Source of the DNA: Eunapius fragilis
Taxonomy: Eukaryota > Porifera > Demospongiae > Spongillida > Spongillidae
Assembly (NCBI GenBank): GCA_963681505.1
Contig: OY811978.1
Coordinates: forward strand, 6,060,586-6,124,585
Direction of reading: 5' to 3'
Length of the DNA stretch: 64,000 bases
Shown: in pieces, positions 25,801 to 37,800 of the stretch
Layout of the letters: each line of letters opens with the position of its first letter
How positions within the stretch are numbered: position 1 is the first letter of the stretch
The notes under the pieces: model-generated
What the model saw: the letters and a program-made list of their open reading frames with translations, nothing else
Databases searched by the model: none
What the model was told of the DNA's origin: nothing
Program-made: the position numbers and the translations under genes

Positions 25801-28800
25801 TTTTGTTGCAAGCCCAACAGCAATCTCCACTGCCGATTTTCTCATCAGAGGCCACATGACATAAAACTTAGACCAATGATCCATGTAGTGTGCAATGTAA
25901 TTGTAGGAGTCATCTGGCATATGCCTCATATCAATGAGGTCAATCTATAGTATTCACATTAATATAATAAATCTAGCAACCTTTAAGTTTTACCAGGTCT
26001 TACTTGACAACGAGTCAGGAAGCCAGATGCAATTATTGGCTTCAGTGGAGCAGTATTGTTTTGAGGCTGCTTCAGTTGGAGGATGGCACACGTGTTACAA
26101 GAATATTGGACTGCCTCCCTTCCAAGACATTCAAAGGATCTCTGAACCTGCAATTGAATGACATTTTAATATACAATTTTCAAAAGCCACAGTGATGCTT
26201 TATCTCAACAAGTGTTTTCTTATAGCCTATGTGACCGTTTTCCAAAGAGTTTATACGCTTCAAGATATCATAAATGTAGCAACGGCACAGTAGTGACCAA
26301 ACATGGTAGTGTCATTTTCATTCTGCAGTAGAGACATAAACCATCACAACTACATAAATCACAAACAGTCTGAAAACGTGCCGTGTACATACAGCACATA
26401 TAACTCACCTTTATTTTTGTTGGTAGACAGAGAACGTCAGTTAATTCTAACTCTGGATAGCTAAGTAGCTTAAATTGCATAGTTCTGTTGACCCAGTGCT
26501 TAAAAGATGCAGTGACGCTACCACCTTGTTCTCCTTTGATCACTTGTTGAATTGTTTTTGCTTTCTCTTAGGTGACCGTTTTGCTAATTCCTTCACCATA
26601 GTACCTCTCTTTACAAATCATTCAAACAACTGTCTGTGGTCTTCTTTTGACATTTGACACCTTTCATACACTTTGCCACGTGGATTTAAAACGACCTGCG
26701 TTAGGGTGCACAATTTATAAATATTTGCGCAGATTATGAATTTACAAATTGCGCAAATTCACAATTTGCGCCCAACATCCACAGCACATGGGCCTTAAGT
26801 GCTCAATACAACAATATAGGTACTTACCTGTATTTGGTACATACACAAAAAAGATTTGGCATCTTAACTGCAAAAAATAGAGGAGTTATAGCCTTGAACA
26901 TCCAACCTGACCAGCAGTTGTTTGCTATGGTGCATTGTTTTGTTTACAAGTCATAAAATGACTGTACTCAGTTCAGAAATAGATGCTGAATTTAAAAATG
27001 TAATTGGCATATGCAATTTATATGCCATTCATGAAATATTATCAAAAAAGTGCATTATTGCATTTTCCCTCTCTTTCGGTGAACACCACTGTAAACTTTT
27101 GTGCACATGCTTGTATATGTAATGTATCTGGATATGAGTGTTTTGTATTTTATGCAGATCATTGGATACTTTGTTTGACAGTCCAAAGCTTGATGGTGAT
27201 TTGAAAGCAATGCTAAAAGCAAATTTTTCTGAGTTTTATTCTCAAGGTATTTTTTTACAAATGCCATTCGGTACCTTTTAATTATGTTTACGTTGTATGC
27301 TTAGGTTTGGGACTTCAAGCAAGTAGTATTTTAGAAGAGTCTAGCCTTGTTGACCAATTTGCTCTGGGTAGTAATACTACAGAGGAATCAGTTATTACAG
27401 TATCTGATGATGATCTTGTTGGAGAGGATGACGAGGTTACATCAGCATTTTCAGGTCACTTAATATTCATGTACATATATATACTTGTATGTGTACACAT
27501 ACATATACATGTACATGTATGTGTGATGGGTGCGCATGAATAGATGTTGAAAGCAATGAAACTACATGTACACATACATGTATATGTGACGTGTGCACAT
27601 AAATAGATGTTGAAAGCAATGAAACAGAAGGCTTCCAAGTGATTACTGAATGTAGCAATGAGGAAGATTCAAACAGCAGTGCTGGTGATTGCTGGTCAAG
27701 AATTTCTGAGCTCCCTAGTGAGCTTCAAGAGGTTTTGCTAGCATTTAGAGAAGAGAGGTACTCATCCATGTACTTGTTATTAGTTACTTTATGTTATTGA
27801 TATGTGACAAGAAAGCATGATTGGTGAGCATTCTTCAACAAAAGACATACGTGTACATGTACATTGTATGAAGTTTTTTTGTTGATGAAGATATTGAAGT
27901 GTTCTTGTTTGTATTTCATAAATAAACGGATCTGATATGAGGAAGTGGTAAGCTGCTGGGGACATGATGAAGAGATATCCATCCTAACACCGTTAATGAT
28001 GCAATTAGGACCACTGTCACCTAACAAACACATCTACCATGTGATGGAATAAATATGAACCCTCCAAATGTACATGTAGAAAAATTGATGTCAAGGAGTT
28101 TAAGAGACAAAAATGATTGTATTTCATAGTAATAAGAGTTCAAAGGATTAAGTTTGCTTTCAATGCAATGATAGATATTACCTGATGTTGTACTTGAGCT
28201 TCTGTCACTTATGATACGTGTACAACTTCTTAGTATAAGAAGTCAAGTTGATACAGTCAGTAACCCCAAGTGCTATCTTGTATCTTATATTGCTATGTAC
28301 ATATTCCACTTACATACATGCAGGTATATGTACATCTAAGTGCATACGGAAATCATATGAGAAAACAGTTTTTTTTTAAATTTGTCATCATTGAAATCTT
28401 CCTTTGACTCCAAAAACTTTCCAAGGATGCATGATTACATGTATTTTTTGATATTATCCTTTTAATGTTTGATTCATGTCATTAAGTACTTTGGAATATC
28501 ATCCATCTAACAGTTTTCAAGCATGGGTGGCTTGTGATATATGAATACTACAGATTCACTAAAATTGCTATTAACCGTGGATTGTTAATTATTGTTGTCA
28601 CTTGTATATGTATTTGCATACATTTTATGCAAGGAATCCTAAACAATTGGCTGAATGCTTGGAACTTGTTGGAAAGGTATTGCGACTAGCACATTGTACA
28701 TTTTATTGATCCGGTTATTATGACTACACAGAATGAAAATTCAGTGACTATAGTTGCAGTGATGCTTGCCGATCTCCTTTCAGAGGACTTTTCAGCTGGT

Positions 28801-31800
28801 TGTATTGTCGATCTGGAAGCAGATTTGCAATCAAGGTATTTTTTCATGCATTCCTTGCAAATTGTTTCACTTGATATGATTATCTAGATTTTCAGAAAGG
28901 CATTGCCACTGTTTGTTTCGGTAAGTGTTATTGTTTGTCCCCAAGCTGTTTTGCAAATTATTGTACAAGTACTGTAAGGATTGTTAGAATTCTTAATGTT
29001 CTATTCTCTCAAAACATTTGGAGTCTTGGTAAATTGTTGCACTTAGAGCAAATTTACCAACCTCAGCGACTAAAATAACGTTGGAGTAAATGAAACATGT
29101 ATACCTTCAACAGCAGTTTTGTTGCCTACACTTTTTTTCTTCTCATGTTCTGCTAAGTATAGCAAGCTAGGGGCATCAGTGTATTATGATATGAACCAGT
29201 ATCATGTATGACTACACCTTAGTGTTTTTGAAGTGTTAGTAGGATTTTCGTATTTGTGAACAGTGGCTAAAGCAATAAATAACCCTGTGCATATGTTTAT
29301 GAAAATTTTCCCCTGCTAGGCAGGCTTGTAGTTCATCCCAAATATTGCCACTGCTTGTTGCTTTATATCGCTATCAACCCAAGCTGGGATACTATTTCCT
29401 CTTTTATCTGCAAAAAACGAGGAGGTATAGTGATATACTGATAAGCAAATATTATTACTAATTGTGTTCCTATTCATTAGAATGCAAGACCGCTTTCTGC
29501 CATATTCAGAATTTGTTGGAATATTGTCTGAACCATTTGGTGCTTGTGTTGTTCGCGATATGAAGGTGAATTGTATGAGTTGTTTGAATGATCTGCCATT
29601 CACATTGAATTTTGCATTACCAGGAATGTGTGGAAGCAGAACCCATTATATTTTACTTATTACTACCTGATGTATATAAGCAGGTACACTTAACAGAAAG
29701 AGTGTGTATGTGTACTGCTGTAAGTATCATATTTTAAGGAACGTCATAATTGTTTAATTATGATGAAATATTTCAAAGTGGTTAGATTTCTTAGAATTGG
29801 TGTGCGCTGTTGTATGGAGAGAATGTTATTATGGATTGTCAGCTTAGCTTAGGTGGTGGGGGGTTTGGGGCAAATTGAAATGTATCACCAGTAAGGAAGA
29901 AAATACTGCAAACGTATGTGCCCTCCCCCCCCCCCCCCCTCCCTGCCTTGCCGCCACTATCAGAAAGATGGCCCTACTTAGCTGTACACCTTCACACGCT
30001 TCAAATTTCTATGGTATATTTACCACCGTTCCCCCCCCCCCCCCCCCCAAAAGTTGGGTGTAGCGTATTTACTAATATTAGGCTACATCCAACAAACTAC
30101 TGTAATAATTAATTTACAAAGAGGATAGAATCTATGCCAAAACTAAATGCTACATGTAAATCAAATCCATTGGGTGTAAACACTCCAGGCAACCCTTTAG
30201 TGCACATGCCCTATTCCTTAATTGAGAAATTTGAAAAACAAATTTGCGCAGCGCCCTTGCTTAATTACAAATACCCTTGTGCATAAACTTGCCGATTCCT
30301 TAATTGTGACATGCTTTAAATTATGATGCTTACGGTAATTCTTTTAGACATCGGCAGATATTCTATTGTATATGGTACACGAATGGGTTACAGACAATAT
30401 ATACTGATAAGTGTAACCATAATAAAGATATACTGAGCTGATATCAGAGCCAGAAATGCACTAGCGTATTGGAGTTAAGACACAAATGTCATAAATCCAT
30501 ACAGACATGTATCATTCCATGTCATTGCACCCCTCTCTAATTTGGCCATAAGACTAGTGAGGTTGCCACACCACCTTTGTCATAATTAGATCAGATGATA
30601 ATTTTTTATTTTTATGAACTATTCTTACCTCTCTACTTTTGGACTTTTCTCTACAAGTTCTAAATATACGTTATATCCTTTTTATCAGGTTCTTGGTCAG
30701 TATACTATACAACTGCATTCGTTTGAATCTTTGACCTTTTGTGCCTGAAGTACCATTAGTTGAAATGTATAGAGCTCCTGTACATATATGAAACTTGAGT
30801 GCTTGTTTCTAAACAAGTTATGATGGAGATCGGTTGTGTAACATTTACCTAATTTACATTCTCCAAAGAATTCAACAGGGTGGGCAGTAATTGAGCCTAG
30901 ATCACTGGTACATGTGCATGTATATTAACAGGAATAGAAGTTAAAACAGATTGTTTTTTCAGTTTGTACATGTATTTGATAGTGCTTGTTAAGGGCATGT
31001 TTTATCCCAAAATACTTGGGTATGGTAATGTTTACGGTGAGAATAGTGTGGATGGATAATCTGCATAGTCATAGTTGATTCATGATGAAATAGTGCATAA
31101 ATATTGATGTGCAATTTTTGAGCTTGGAGCTACTATACATGTACATATATACTTGTTGTTAGTTTGATTCTTTTTGGACTCATGTGGAATATGAAATGAG
31201 CATCCACTCATGTCATGTCACATTTAGTAATTTATTGTACAATTCATGTTAATTTTTTGTTATCTGCTTACATCACGGTTGTTTCGTTCCATTGAAATGT
31301 GGGTAATGCCCCTAATGTCTACAAATGCAATGCAGCTCCTATAGCTGAATTGCATTTGTAAACCTTTTAGTTCCCTGTTCATATGCACGTAAGGAAGGAA
31401 TTTCATTTCTCAGTTTTCCCTGCCAACGCTGACACACAGCACCATTCAGTTGAGACATGCGATGTTGAAATCAGGATGGTCGTAATGTAGCAAAACCCTT
31501 GCGACCCTTGCTTCTCTTAAGTAGCGCGTGGCAACTTACATGTACACTTGTGGCAAAAAGACATTCCTACTACTGGCTTGCAGGAACACTAATCGCACAA
31601 ACACCAATGCGTTTCTCGAATGTGTCACTACTGCTGCTACCACTGTAATGATCGAAAAGATATGGGCTAACCTTGGCCATAACTGAATCTACAATCAATA
31701 AACCAAAATCGGAAGTTTTGCTAGAAACTCCCATATAGAATTTGACCCCGACTATAAACTCGTTAAAAACATGCGACCTGTCTCTAACAAGACTCCCGAT

Positions 31801-34800
31801 TGGATCGTTTAGCTTGTTATAGTAATCGAACTAGAAGTCAAAAATGAGCAATTTTGTCTTTGTTTTATGTCATAGAATTGTGTGGTTGTAAAGAACAAAA
31901 GGGTACTGCCCGTCCTCGTACCCAGTCACGGAACATGGTCTCCTTCTTCTTGGCAACGCATAACTCGGGATAGGAACACTTCTAAACATGAAAATCTCAC
32001 CAATAGTTTCAGAATAGGCTGGCAGAGCCGCTTTCATATAAAATAGTCGATGTTATATTTTGGTAAACAATCAACTATACGGTCTATGTAAGTCGCATAA
32101 TTAGATAACTCAAGAAAGTTGGTAGTATATAGGATTTGAAGGCAATTAGTGGTGTAAAAAGCAAGGAAACAAGGTCTTATAAGAAGGGAAAATGTAATAG
32201 TCCCATATTTAGCACACAAACAACACATGCCCTAGAAATGAGCTAAATATAGGAGTATTACATTTTCCCTTGTGATAAGACCTTGTTTCCTTGCTTTTTA
32301 CATTACCAGTTGCCTTCAAATCCTATATACTACCAACTTTTAAGTAGAGAACGTTTTTAGTTACTTGTTTAATAAAGGGATCTTGTGTGCCAACAAAACA
32401 GTGATGACACAATCACTTATAATGATGTGTTATGGATGATAACTTTGCACATTGATATAATGAAAGCAAAATATGCAAAATCATAAAACTTGGTGAGAGC
32501 TCTTATACCTGTACTTTTTAGCAAATGAAATAAATTCGATGTCAGCCTCCCTTTTAGCTTGACCGTCTGAGTTTTCCATTGTCTTGTTATGATCATATGT
32601 TCTCAATGCCACCTAATGTTTAAAACCCCATGTTGTACCTGCTTTATTGTTTGTTACAATAATACACTGATGATGTTGATGGTAAGAGTACCTGTAGTAG
32701 TGCCTGAAAACTTCATTCTATTTTCATTTCCTTGCACAGTTTCAAGATAAGGTTGTAGGGGTGGCAGCTCTTCTACACATGATTGTGGCCAATATTGATC
32801 CGATCCAGGTAGAAATTGTGTATACTTAATTGTTGATTTGACATGTTAATTTTAGTTGTGCAGGCTTGTGCAGAAACTGATGCTGAAGCAGTTCATAATT
32901 TTTGGCCATGACCGGCAGCTACTGCAGGATACTATCAGTATTTATTTGGTGCATTATAAACAAATGCAACAATAATGAACATGTATTTATCCCATAGAAA
33001 TTAGCTTGCAATGGGATTCATTTGAGCAGTTCTGTGTATGGCAGCTGCTTAGTGCTGAAGGCCCAGACATTGAAACGATAATCCTGATATTAGAAACACT
33101 TTCTCCAGAAGGTACATTTGGCTCGTGATCAGTTTCCAGGAATGTGATCCTAGTGGCTAGTGGGACCATTATCATATTGTACAAAAAATCGTGACACATT
33201 ACATGTATATACACATCAGCTCACATACAAGTCATATGTGCACATCTGATATATCCTCATGTGTTACCACTTCCTATCACTCTGGGACAATCCATATAAG
33301 AGGATACTCTTTCCCACGTGTGACATATTTTACCATACAGTATTACTCTATATAAAATATTTGTATCAGAGGTGAGGAGGTTTGTGTGATGTACTTGTAT
33401 TCTTTTGCAGCCATGCCATTAGTCTGAGGGCTGGGGTTGCACTTTGCATTTGTTTAGTAGGTGATCAAAAATAGAAACCTTAGTGGAGATGTAAGATTGG
33501 AGTTAAAAATGAAAGGGAACAAGGGTGGGTGCGAAAAAATACTGTACATTAAATTTTAAATATGAATTATCTGCGTGAGCCATCCTCGTTCCCTTCTTTT
33601 CGCACTACCTTAGCCTTCAAATCCTACTTTCATATTAGAATTGTTCATTCACAGGTTTATTTTACAAATTGGTATGCACGCATATACTGTATATATACTG
33701 TACATTGCTATTTGTACATTGATAATTTACTTATTGCAGTAAATCACTAGTGTATTATCACTATCACCCAGCACCTTGCAACGGGGTATTGCTAATCAAA
33801 GTGCTGGTTTGGTGTAGCCAATGTATAGTTTGTTGACCATTAAATAGAATAGAATTAAGCGAAAATTTGTGGAGCCTGTCCTTTTTGCTAATGTTTAGTT
33901 ACTCGATTCATGGATTTTTTTTCTCATATCTAATTATACATCGTACACTGACTGTATAGTTGATTGTAAATCATTTGCTATTGTTCCTGTAGTTTTCTGG
34001 TTTGGTATTGACAATTCTAAACTTGTTTAGTGCGACCCAATCTAACAATACAACTACCAAAATATACCATCAACTATTTGATCACAGAAGGCATTCTTCC
34101 AGCCAATTCTGAAGCTATTGGTGAAATTTCTATTCTTTAAATGTGTTCCTATCCTGAGTTATGCGTGGTTAAGGAGGAGGAGGATAATTCTGTGACAGGG
34201 TAGTCAAATCCTATATGGAAGTTTCTAGCAAAACTTCCGATGTCACCACTTCTAACAATACTTTGTAGTTTTTTAATGTAGCAAAGCCACGCAGTCATAG
34301 AAAAAAAAGGGTCCTCCCCATCCTCGTTCCCAGTCCTGGAAAACTCTTCCTTCTTCTTTTTTGACCATGCGTGACTCAGGATACTCGGAAGGGTGCCTTC
34401 TGTGATCAAATAGTCAATGGTGTATTTTGGTAATTGTATTATTAGATCTGGGCTGTGCGAAATGCTACTCATATCATCAAAATCAATAAAACAAGTAACA
34501 AAAAACATTCTCAATGAGAAAGTTAGTGGGATATAGGATTTGAAGGCAATAGTGGTGTAATATGCAAGGAATAAGGTAAGGAAATATATAATAGTCCTTA
34601 TACTTAGCACATGAATTACAAAATCTGCTATATTTACACCACTATTAAATGTTCCTTATTGTTAGATCCTTATTTACTTGCCTTGTGCAACCCTTTTCAA
34701 CCTTTTCATGAAAGAGTGTACCCTGTTATTGCATTGCGTTTAAGCTAGCTTGGGTAGTGCCTTAGCACTACAGAACGACTATGTAGTTTATACTATTACA

Positions 34801-37800
34801 GCATTGTTTGAGCGCATACAATCTCTGAATGCCAAGTGTAAAGAAGGAGTTTATACTGGCGCAACCCGTGCTTCTAAGCACATTGAAGTTGCTGGCTGTG
34901 TTGAACGTATGTCTGATGATGTTGGTGATGCAATGCTGCCATTTAAAAAAGCAATTTAGCAACACGTTCAAGAGTGGGTGGAGGTTCTCGTATGCAAGTT
35001 TCTCATTTTGAATACAGTTGCAATCTTTTTCTCAACGACTGTGGGCATGTTTACATATTGTTCCCCAGTTCCATTGCGACATATACCTTATAGCTGCACA
35101 AGATTATACCAGAACACTTGAACTTAGCATCCAGATTTCTTTCAGAATTGCCTGAGAATATGTTTCGGTACCAAGGGGGTCACATAGCCAGTCCAAACAT
35201 GGAGAGAACAATAAAGAAATATAAATCGCATAGAAAAACAGTGAATATGTAAAATGTACATGTAATTTTATGCCTGTCTATTAAATTAAAAATGTTGCTG
35301 TCAAACAATTTTTTCCATAAAAGCTTCAGTAAATATTTACTACTTCTATGGTACCCCCACTTTCATTTTTTACCATTTTTGTAATAAGAGGGAAAATTAC
35401 AGTTTTTATTTAATATAACATCAGCCAGAAGGTTAAAAAAGAAAATAATGTTTAGTCTGATTGTCTAAATAAAAAATTCACAAAAGTAGTTTTTTGATCA
35501 TTCTTTGATTTTTCATCAATTTTCAGAAATTTGAATAACCCTTTACTTTCTTCATGTATAAATTAGATTTTTTTTCATGCTCTAGTTTACACCATACCAA
35601 TGCAGAATAAAATCTAACATTTACATGAAATGAGAGCATTCAGTAATAAAATTCTTTCATTGATTCTCATGGCGTGGTTTGGGCTATCTATGCCTTTGTG
35701 CTGAACAATTTACAACACATTTGCATGTATCACTAACATTTTAGTTATACTTGAAAGGGTTAAACAATCAAAACACATTATATATTTAAAAACCATTATG
35801 GGTGTCAGGGAATTTGACTGTGAAAAGGACGATGATATTGTTTACGCTTTCATAAGATGTGAGGAAATGAATTATTTTGTAACCTGTATGTTATAACTGT
35901 TAAAGTAAAATACACTGGATAAGATGTCTGTTGTATCTGTTAATTTTTTAGAACATCCAGAGGCATTTTCGAGTGCTCTTTTGCTTCTGAAGTGTGAACC
36001 GTGAGTTATACATTTAATTAACTTGTATTATGCATTATGTATCGTGTAACTCATATCTAGATGGTTAATACGATTGCTTACTAATACTTGTATGATCACG
36101 TGTATTAAACAGATACCACTGTTAGGTTACATGTATCAATATTTGCTTAACCATGATGTTGCACATTTGATCTGGGTGTAAACTACATGTATATGACTTC
36201 ATCAACTGGTTTACAATCACAAGGTACAAGTTTACACTGGATCCTATTTTCGCCTTCATTCATATATGCTGCATGTACATGTAAACTTGCAAGCACCACT
36301 TCCCAAGCCAACTTCAAAACTAGTTTTCGGCTGTTAAAAAGGACATTTACAACTTAATCGCATCTCAAGTTTCCATTGAAATCGTTGAAGAAATTAATGC
36401 TCCCCATGGAACAGATATTGGGTAGCATATTGGTAGATCCTTGCTGTGTTATTGTGTAGCTGACGTCACGATAAATGGGTTTCATATATTACTAAGTTCT
36501 CTATAGCAAGCAGTCTACCTATGTAATATTAGTTTGATTAACAGGTAAGATGCCATATTAGCTCGATTAAAAACAGCGGTTGGTATTAAAGACAAGCACT
36601 GTACCTGTTCGGTGATTTTGGCATTGGTATATAATGTCACATCACTTAACCGAAAATAAATACAAAACAATCATTTAACGTCGTTATCCTCATTTTTTAA
36701 AATCTCTTTGTTCTGTACGACACACAGTGATTTTTAACGTTAAGTGACAGACTTCATGTTTACCCACTTAGCTAGTGATTGATATTGTGCAATACTGTCA
36801 ATCAATTGAAATACCCTTATACAGCACACCAATGGAGTGCGGTAATTTTTGCGCATGGTTTTATCAAATACCAGTTGTCTTTCATGCCAGGTTCGACGCG
36901 AAACGCCAGCACAATCTACATCATGCAATTAATTATCAGTTCCAGGAAAGATTGAAACTGCTCTGAGACCAGACTCCAAGGTTATTATACCATTTTGCAT
37001 AGGGCTGGAGGCCTCTAGTAGTGCAGATTTTGTGGCCATCACCTATACAAATCAATATGGAATCCTGCTATTGATTGGAACACATCTTGCGGTTTTTCAA
37101 ATATAAAGAAACAGTGCACATGACAGACATGCTGTGAGCATACTGTATGACTCTGTTATCGTTAAACATGTCCCTTTTGGAGTCGCCAAAGTGTTCAAAA
37201 AGCATTGTTAATACACAAGTGGTGAAGTCATGTGCGGAATAACTGGGAGATGAAGGCATGGAAATGGGTTGGATATCCCTGTATTTTCCATTTTAAAGGT
37301 GAAGATATAACAGTTGCTTTGTTTGAGGGACAATGGACATGGCTTTTTTCATAATTTTAAGTTTTTCTTAAATTGATATACTCTACGAGATAGTCTTGTA
37401 TGCCTTTAACTTTTAAAGATACATGTATAAGCATATAAAGTTTTCGCGTTATAGTCACTTGGATCCAATTATTGATTGTACTAGTATTTTAATGATGGAG
37501 GTACTCCGTATATTCTCACAAGAATTCGTCAAGTTGGCATGTATTGGGGTTCACCCTGAATTTGCCACAGTCTGTTAAACCCTGCAAAACTTGGGAACAG
37601 CTCGTGTTTTGACAAGACGTTCAGCCTAGAATTTGGTCATAGTTCCCAGTGTGGGCTGGGCTTGGCCAACAACTTTTCCAATAATGAGTTGATCCTGTCA
37701 CCTGAGATATTCCTTCCAGTTCAGCTGAAGAAACTGCAACCTGTGCTGACCAAGCAAACTAGGCCCATTATTCCTCACAACCCTCAGCATTAGTACATGT

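Larger units (their letters stand above)
21666..27091 (-). mobile_element. KRBA2/Ginger-like integrase transposon, 5.4 kb, filling INTS3 intron 15
   Basis: Inverted ends CAATGGTGTTCACTGAAAGAG (21666) and its near-complement (ending 27091) extend for about 310 bp (21666-21974 and 26780-27091). Past a nested insertion they continue through a GCGCAAATTGTG palindrome zone at 22848-22990 and 26690-26770. TA flanks both ends (21664-21665, 27092-27093). Genes run on the minus strand: integrase (26160-25380), Ser/Pro repeat region (25288-24527), SH3-like linker (24504-24200), Cys-rich tail (24000-23775), Ulp1-like protease (23580-23371). The integrase resembles KRBA2-like/Ginger proteins (gypsy-integrase-related cut-and-paste elements). 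Frameshifts suggest it is dead. Confidence 0.75.
29684..32739 (+). other. INTS3 intron 24 (3.1 kb)
   Basis: Two poly-C runs (about 29925-29939 and 30031-30048) bracket a short AT-balanced segment. The rest to 31690 is AT-rich and unassigned. 31690-32370 is a copy of the module plus hairpin composite. Confidence 0.6.
33112..35951 (+). other. INTS3 intron 27 (2.8 kb)
   Basis: Holds two worn hairpin-family copies, an inverted pair of the dispersed module, and an unassigned 69-codon frame at 34750-34959. The AT-rich stretch 35050-35940 shows nothing recognisable. Confidence 0.6.

Noticed and set aside
21666-27091. Maverick/Polinton assignment for the integrase/protease element
   Set aside because: No protein-primed polymerase, packaging ATPase or capsid genes are present, and the integrase and Cys-rich tail fit KRBA2/Ginger-like proteins better.
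27456-27658. Minus-strand frames rich in His/Thr/Cys
   Set aside because: Translations of the TACATGTA-rich duplication near INTS3 exon 18.
29875-30112. Proline-rich plus-strand frames
   Set aside because: Generated by two poly-C runs in an INTS3 intron.
36320-36420. Open stretch [20 protein letters not shown]
   Set aside because: About 36 codons with no start, no splice sites in phase with INTS3 and no recognisable family.
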